Shown: positions 38,924-42,117 of the stretch, in pieces
How positions within the stretch are numbered: position 1 is the first letter of the stretch
Layout: the number at the start of each line of letters is the position of its first letter
Assembly: GCA_937870585.1 (NCBI GenBank)
Contig: CALMZE010000035.1
Location: 1 to 42,117, forward strand
Origin: an uncultured Sphingomonadales bacterium
GTDB taxonomy: Bacteria > Pseudomonadota > Alphaproteobacteria > Sphingomonadales > Sphingomonadaceae
DNA length: 42,117 nt
Direction: 5' to 3'
The notes under the pieces: generated by a model
What the model saw: the letters and a program-made list of their open reading frames with translations, nothing else
Told to the model about the DNA's origin: nothing
Databases searched by the model: none
Position numbers and translations under genes: made by a program

Positions 38924-39850
38924 TTACTGCGCGGAAGCAGGCTTCATAAGCCCCTGCATGTCCATCCAGCTCACAAACTGATCAAGCATGCCGGTCGTGG
39001 TTGTGCCCGGAACACCCATGTTGAAACCGTGGCCGCCGCGTTCATAGGCGTGCAGTTCCACTGGACGCTTGGCCGCCTTCCATGCCTCGACCAGCGGGAA
39101 GCCCATCGTCGGGAACAGCGGATCGTCGAAGGCAATTGCCGCAAACATGGGCGGAGCGTCAGTGCGAACGTCTGCCTTCGCTTGGGGTCCATAGATGTAC
39201 CCAAAGAAGTCCGGACCCTCGCCGGGCTTGGCAGCAACCACTGTGTTCAGCGACGTCATCGCCCCAGCTGAAAAGCCGATCATGCCCACCCGCTTGGGAT
39301 TGACGCCCCATTCCGCCGAGCGCGCGCGCACCATTGCCAGCGCGGCCAACGCGTCATCGGTTGACGGCGGATGCTGCAACGTTGGCTGTTTGGTAGGGTC
39401 TGCGATCCCTTCCATCGCCTTCTTGTTCATGAAGGCAAGGCTGGCGTCATTATCGACCGGGGTGGGCATGATCCGGTATTTGAGGACAAAGGCGGCAATG
39501 CCCTGCTTGGCAAGCCATCGCGCGACCTTCCAGCCTTCTGGTTCGATCGCGAGCAGCATATACGCTCCACCCGGTGCAACGATAACCGCAGCCCCAGTCG
39601 CCTTGCCAGCTTCTGGAAGGAACGGGGTGAGGGTAGGGCGGCTGACATTGCGGACGACCATATGCTCGCCATTATATTTCACCCAGGTTTCGCTGCTTGC
39701 TTTGCCGGGTGTCGCCTTGCCATAGAGCGGGATCGCATCCGGCTCTGCTGGCGGTGTCATGTTTTCAACTTTAGTCACGGCTTGCGCGAGAACTGGTGTG
39801 GCGCACAGCAGCGCAGTGCTTGCGGCGAATGCCCGTATAATCCGTTTCAT
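38924..39850 (-). CDS. Secreted alpha/beta hydrolase, acetyl-esterase / xylan-esterase-like
   Basis: This exported esterase of 308 residues has a signal peptide of about 23 residues ending in VLAQ. The oxyanion region is APGGAYM (about 92-98), the nucleophile is in GFSAGA (Ser about 194), the acid is probably in AFDDPLFP and the His is in GGHGFNMG. This layout fits the BD-FAE / acetyl-xylan-esterase-like group that removes acyl groups from plant sugars. AAAGGA lies 9 bases before the ATG. It is minus-strand, between the transporter terminator and a TonB receptor terminator, so it is probably expressed from its own promoter near 39860. It may deacylate glycosides for the GH3 enzyme (inference). 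Confidence 0.87.
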   Translation of the reverse strand: MKRIIRAFAASTALLCATPVLAQAVTKVENMTPPAEPDAIPLYGKATPGKASSETWVKYNGEHMVVRNVSRPTLTPFLPEAGKATGAAVIVAPGGAYMLLAIEPEGWKVARWLAKQGIAAFVLKYRIMPTPVDNDASLAFMNKKAMEGIADPTKQPTLQHPPSTDDALAALAMVRARSAEWGVNPKRVGMIGFSAGAMTSLNTVVAAKPGEGPDFFGYIYGPQAKADVRTDAPPMFAAIAFDDPLFPTMGFPLVEAWKAAKRPVELHAYERGGHGFNMGVPGTTTTGMLDQFVSWMDMQGLMKPASAQ

Positions 39851-39908
39851 GGCAACAATCCTTTCAAATCAGTGAATTTGTTCCTGCCGGCGACCAATAT
39901 GTCACGGC

Positions 39909-39942
39909 CAAAAAAAATGGACCCTCCCGAGGGAGAGTCCAT
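39909..39942 (-). terminator. Rho-independent terminator of TonB receptor 4
   Basis: On the minus strand, ATGGACTCTCC (39942-39932) pairs with GGAGGGTCCAT (39927-39917) with one wobble, and eight T bases follow (39916-39909). It lies 28 bases past the receptor stop. Confidence 0.82.
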
Positions 39943-39970
39943 CTTTTGTGTCTTCAAACCATGCAAAGCA

Positions 39971-42117
39971 TCAGAATTTGAACTTCGCACCCACCGTGAT
40001 GTAACGGCCAATGATATCGTCACCGGAGGTTGCCGGGAACGAGAACGCTGGCGTGCCCGACGTGCCAGCCGTCAAATAAGGCGGCGGGTTCTTGTCAAAC
40101 AGGTTCTGGACCGAGAAAAATATCTGCTTTCCCTTGTCCTTACCAGCGAAGAAGGTGAAGGTCACGTCAGTATAGGCAACCGATTTGACGTCCGGAATGG
40201 CAAACACCAGCGACCGCGACGGGTTCCACTTTAGCGATGAACGCCAACGTTCCTGAATGTCGATCGAGAAGTCTTCATTGCTGTACCCGATGAAGCCTGT
40301 GAGACGCAGCTTTGGAACGCCGCCGGTCGACTGGGTCGCTGCGGTGCCCGCGCCAATTTGAGGTTCAATGCCTGGCGCGAGGATCGTCGTCAACTGCGGC
40401 TGGTAGCCAACGAGGCCGCGCATCGACATTTTGCCATTGGCGCCTACGGTGAAGTCATAATTGACCTCCGCATCGATTCCCCAGGTCTTGATCGATGAGG
40501 CATTCAGCGTCGTCAGTCGGACAAGCGTCGGGAAGTTTGCGGGCGTACGATCACTGAACGGCAATGGGCGGACAAAGAGCGAGCAGAACGGGCCTGTGCC
40601 ATTGCTGTCTTCGCAAGCCTTCTGGATCGATTGCTGACGGCCGTCGATCTGCGAGATCGCGTTGTTGATCTTGATCTTGTAGTAATCAACGGCGAAGCTC
40701 AGGCCCTGGATCCCGCGTGGGCGGAACACTGCGCCAAAGGTCAGCGTATCTGCCTTTTCCGGGACCAGGTTGGGATTGCCGCCTGTTTCAGTCGTCACGA
40801 TACCATTCACGCCCGAACTTTGGGTGTGCAAGTCGGCATAGCCGCTCGCGCCGCCGGTTTGCGGCTGGAACAACTCATACAGGCTTGGCGCGCGAATGTC
40901 GCGTGAGCGCGTGCCACGGAAGCGGAGGCCATCCATGATCTGCCAATCGCCACCGACCTTCCAAGTCGTCACGCTACCGCTGGTTTTATAATCAGTATAG
41001 CGTGCAGCGCCGCTGAGACTGATCGAACCAACCGCGCTGTCTTTCAACAGCGGGAAGTCGATCTCGATTGCGGCTTCCTTGACCGTGTCACTTACGTTGA
41101 TCGGTGTGATCAGCGTGTCCCGGAACACTGGCGTCGCACCCGGCGTACACCCAAAGCGGATGCCGGTACAATCGGCAAAGACATTCGAAGGTGTGTTGCT
41201 TGTCACATCAAGCGACAGCTTTCGATATTCGCCGCTAAGTGCGAAGCGCACTGGCCCAGCCCAATTTTCGAAGGCTTCTCCGCTTGCGCTTGCGGACACT
41301 GTGTCCATCTTGAACGTCGGGATGTTGAAGTTGTCGCCAGTGATGTAATCGAGTGCAGCCGCTTGACTGGCCGGCGATGCACCAAAGCCATTGAGGGGAA
41401 TGCAGCCTGGATAAACGGACGGATTGGTCAGCGTGACTCGGCAAGCGATCTGGCCGTTGGCCGCTCCACCGGAAAAAAGTCCACGATCCACCGCATCGAG
41501 CGACGCGAGCAGATTGCCCATCAGGACGTTGTTGACCTGTGTATTAATCGTCTTCGTCTCGCCGTGTTGATAATGGACCGTCCAGTCGAGCGCACCCAGC
41601 TTTCCGGTCAGACCAGCGGCACCCATCCAGCTTTCAGATTGCGCACGAACGCCGATCAGGTGGTCAGGATCGTCAAACACACGTGAATAGAGGAACACGG
41701 GACCGAACGGCCCCGAAGCCAGTTCAGCTTGAGCGGCTGGCGACAGGAAGGCGTTATCCGCACCAACGATCGTCGGGAAGATCAGATTTGGATAGAAGTT
41801 GTTGAACGTTTTTGCTTTGGCGTAGTTGCCCTGGACATAGAGGCTGACATTGTCGCTCAGGTCATAGTCGGCACGCGCGAAGACCTGATCAGTTTTCAAG
41901 TCGGCGGTTGCCGAAGAACCCTTGCCATAGAATCCGTCCCCGCCACTGGCCAGACCGCCACCTTGCGCAATGCCCGGTGTTGCGTTGCCAAGGACACCAG
42001 GCGCTACAAACACGCGTCCCGAAAACAGGTTGGCACCCTGGAAAGGGATCGCGGAGTTGCGGGCATTTGTGACGAGACGGAAAGGGTCAGCAGCAGAACC
42101 CGAACCGCCAATAGCCA
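39971..42117 (-). CDS. TonB-dependent outer-membrane receptor (4), 5' end beyond the window
   Basis: This is the C-terminal 715 or so residues of a receptor barrel. The frame stays open to the window edge, so the signal peptide, TonB box and much of the plug lie outside. Landmarks are DLSDNVSLYVQGNYAKAK, the LRFRGTRSRDIRAPSLYELF region, GGNPNLVPEKADTLTFG, DYYKIKINNAISQ and the C-terminal VGAKFKF. The IRAPSLYELF / NPNLVPEKADT series is common in sphingomonad and Caulobacter receptors linked to plant carbohydrate uptake. GTG 42013 is only the first start codon inside the window and is not the real start. It is likely part of the adjacent glycoside-use locus. Confidence 0.9.
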   Translation of the reverse strand, partial: AIGGSGSAADPFRLVTNARNSAIPFQGANLFSGRVFVAPGVLGNATPGIAQGGGLASGGDGFYGKGSSATADLKTDQVFARADYDLSDNVSLYVQGNYAKAKTFNNFYPNLIFPTIVGADNAFLSPAAQAELASGPFGPVFLYSRVFDDPDHLIGVRAQSESWMGAAGLTGKLGALDWTVHYQHGETKTINTQVNNVLMGNLLASLDAVDRGLFSGGAANGQIACRVTLTNPSVYPGCIPLNGFGASPASQAAALDYITGDNFNIPTFKMDTVSASASGEAFENWAGPVRFALSGEYRKLSLDVTSNTPSNVFADCTGIRFGCTPGATPVFRDTLITPINVSDTVKEAAIEIDFPLLKDSAVGSISLSGAARYTDYKTSGSVTTWKVGGDWQIMDGLRFRGTRSRDIRAPSLYELFQPQTGGASGYADLHTQSSGVNGIVTTETGGNPNLVPEKADTLTFGAVFRPRGIQGLSFAVDYYKIKINNAISQIDGRQQSIQKACEDSNGTGPFCSLFVRPLPFSDRTPANFPTLVRLTTLNASSIKTWGIDAEVNYDFTVGANGKMSMRGLVGYQPQLTTILAPGIEPQIGAGTAATQSTGGVPKLRLTGFIGYSNEDFSIDIQERWRSSLKWNPSRSLVFAIPDVKSVAYTDVTFTFFAGKDKGKQIFFSVQNLFDKNPPPYLTAGTSGTPAFSFPATSGDDIIGRYITVGAKFKF

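Overview
The window looks like an accessory, plant-compound-degrading region of a sphingomonad-type alphaproteobacterium (Novosphingobium, Sphingobium or Sphingopyxis-like). This is inferred from moderate-to-high GC, four TonB-dependent receptors in 42 kb, two IclR regulators, a CYP101-like P450, many SDR dehydrogenases and a GH3 / FHS sugar-transporter pair. No rRNA, tRNA, CRISPR array, insertion sequence or phage gene was seen.

Layout. (1) 0.4-2.0 kb: an IclR regulator and a small VOC/glyoxalase-fold protein. (2) 2.0-7.3 kb, minus strand: MaoC/mesaconyl-CoA-hydratase-like dehydratase, family III CoA-transferase, SDR, fatty-acid-hydroxylase/sterol-desaturase-family membrane enzyme and an aromatic-acid-type MFS transporter. 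(3) 7.4-11.5 kb, plus strand: methylesterase-like alpha/beta hydrolase, a second IclR regulator, then a tightly overlapped gentisate operon (gentisate 1,2-dioxygenase, fumarylpyruvate hydrolase, maleylpyruvate isomerase). (4) 11.9-18.4 kb: an SDR, then divergently a His-variant [3Fe-4S] ferredoxin, a P450, a twice-frameshifted SDR and a TonB receptor. (5) 18.4-23.4 kb, minus strand: epoxide hydrolase, SDR, tandem SnoaL-like protein, an SDR broken by an amber codon, and an AraC regulator. (6) 23.8-27.4 kb, minus strand: salicylaldehyde dehydrogenase (NahF type), a secreted DUF1080-like protein and a beta-lactamase-fold esterase. (7) 27.6-35.5 kb, plus strand: benzylic alcohol dehydrogenase, salicylate 5-hydroxylase-like Rieske oxygenase alpha and beta subunits, and two TonB receptors. 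(8) 35.6-42.1 kb: a secreted GH3 beta-glycosidase and an FHS sugar transporter, then on the minus strand a secreted esterase and a partial TonB receptor.

How the genes fit together. The best-supported theme is salicyl catabolism: benzylic alcohol dehydrogenase, salicylaldehyde dehydrogenase, salicylate 5-hydroxylase and the gentisate ring-cleavage operon together give salicyl alcohol -> salicylaldehyde -> salicylate -> gentisate -> maleylpyruvate -> fumarylpyruvate -> fumarate + pyruvate. The adjacent GH3 enzyme, sugar transporter, TonB receptors and several esterases suggest, as inference, that the real substrates are plant salicyl glucosides or esters (salicin- or methyl-salicylate-like). 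Ferredoxin and reductase partners of the Rieske oxygenase, and a reductase for the P450 ferredoxin, are not in the window.

Sequence integrity. Two SDR genes are interrupted, and one TonB receptor has lost its normal C-terminal strand through a one-base frameshift. All three apparent frameshifts are single missing bases in GC-rich runs, so assembly or read error must be excluded before calling them decay.
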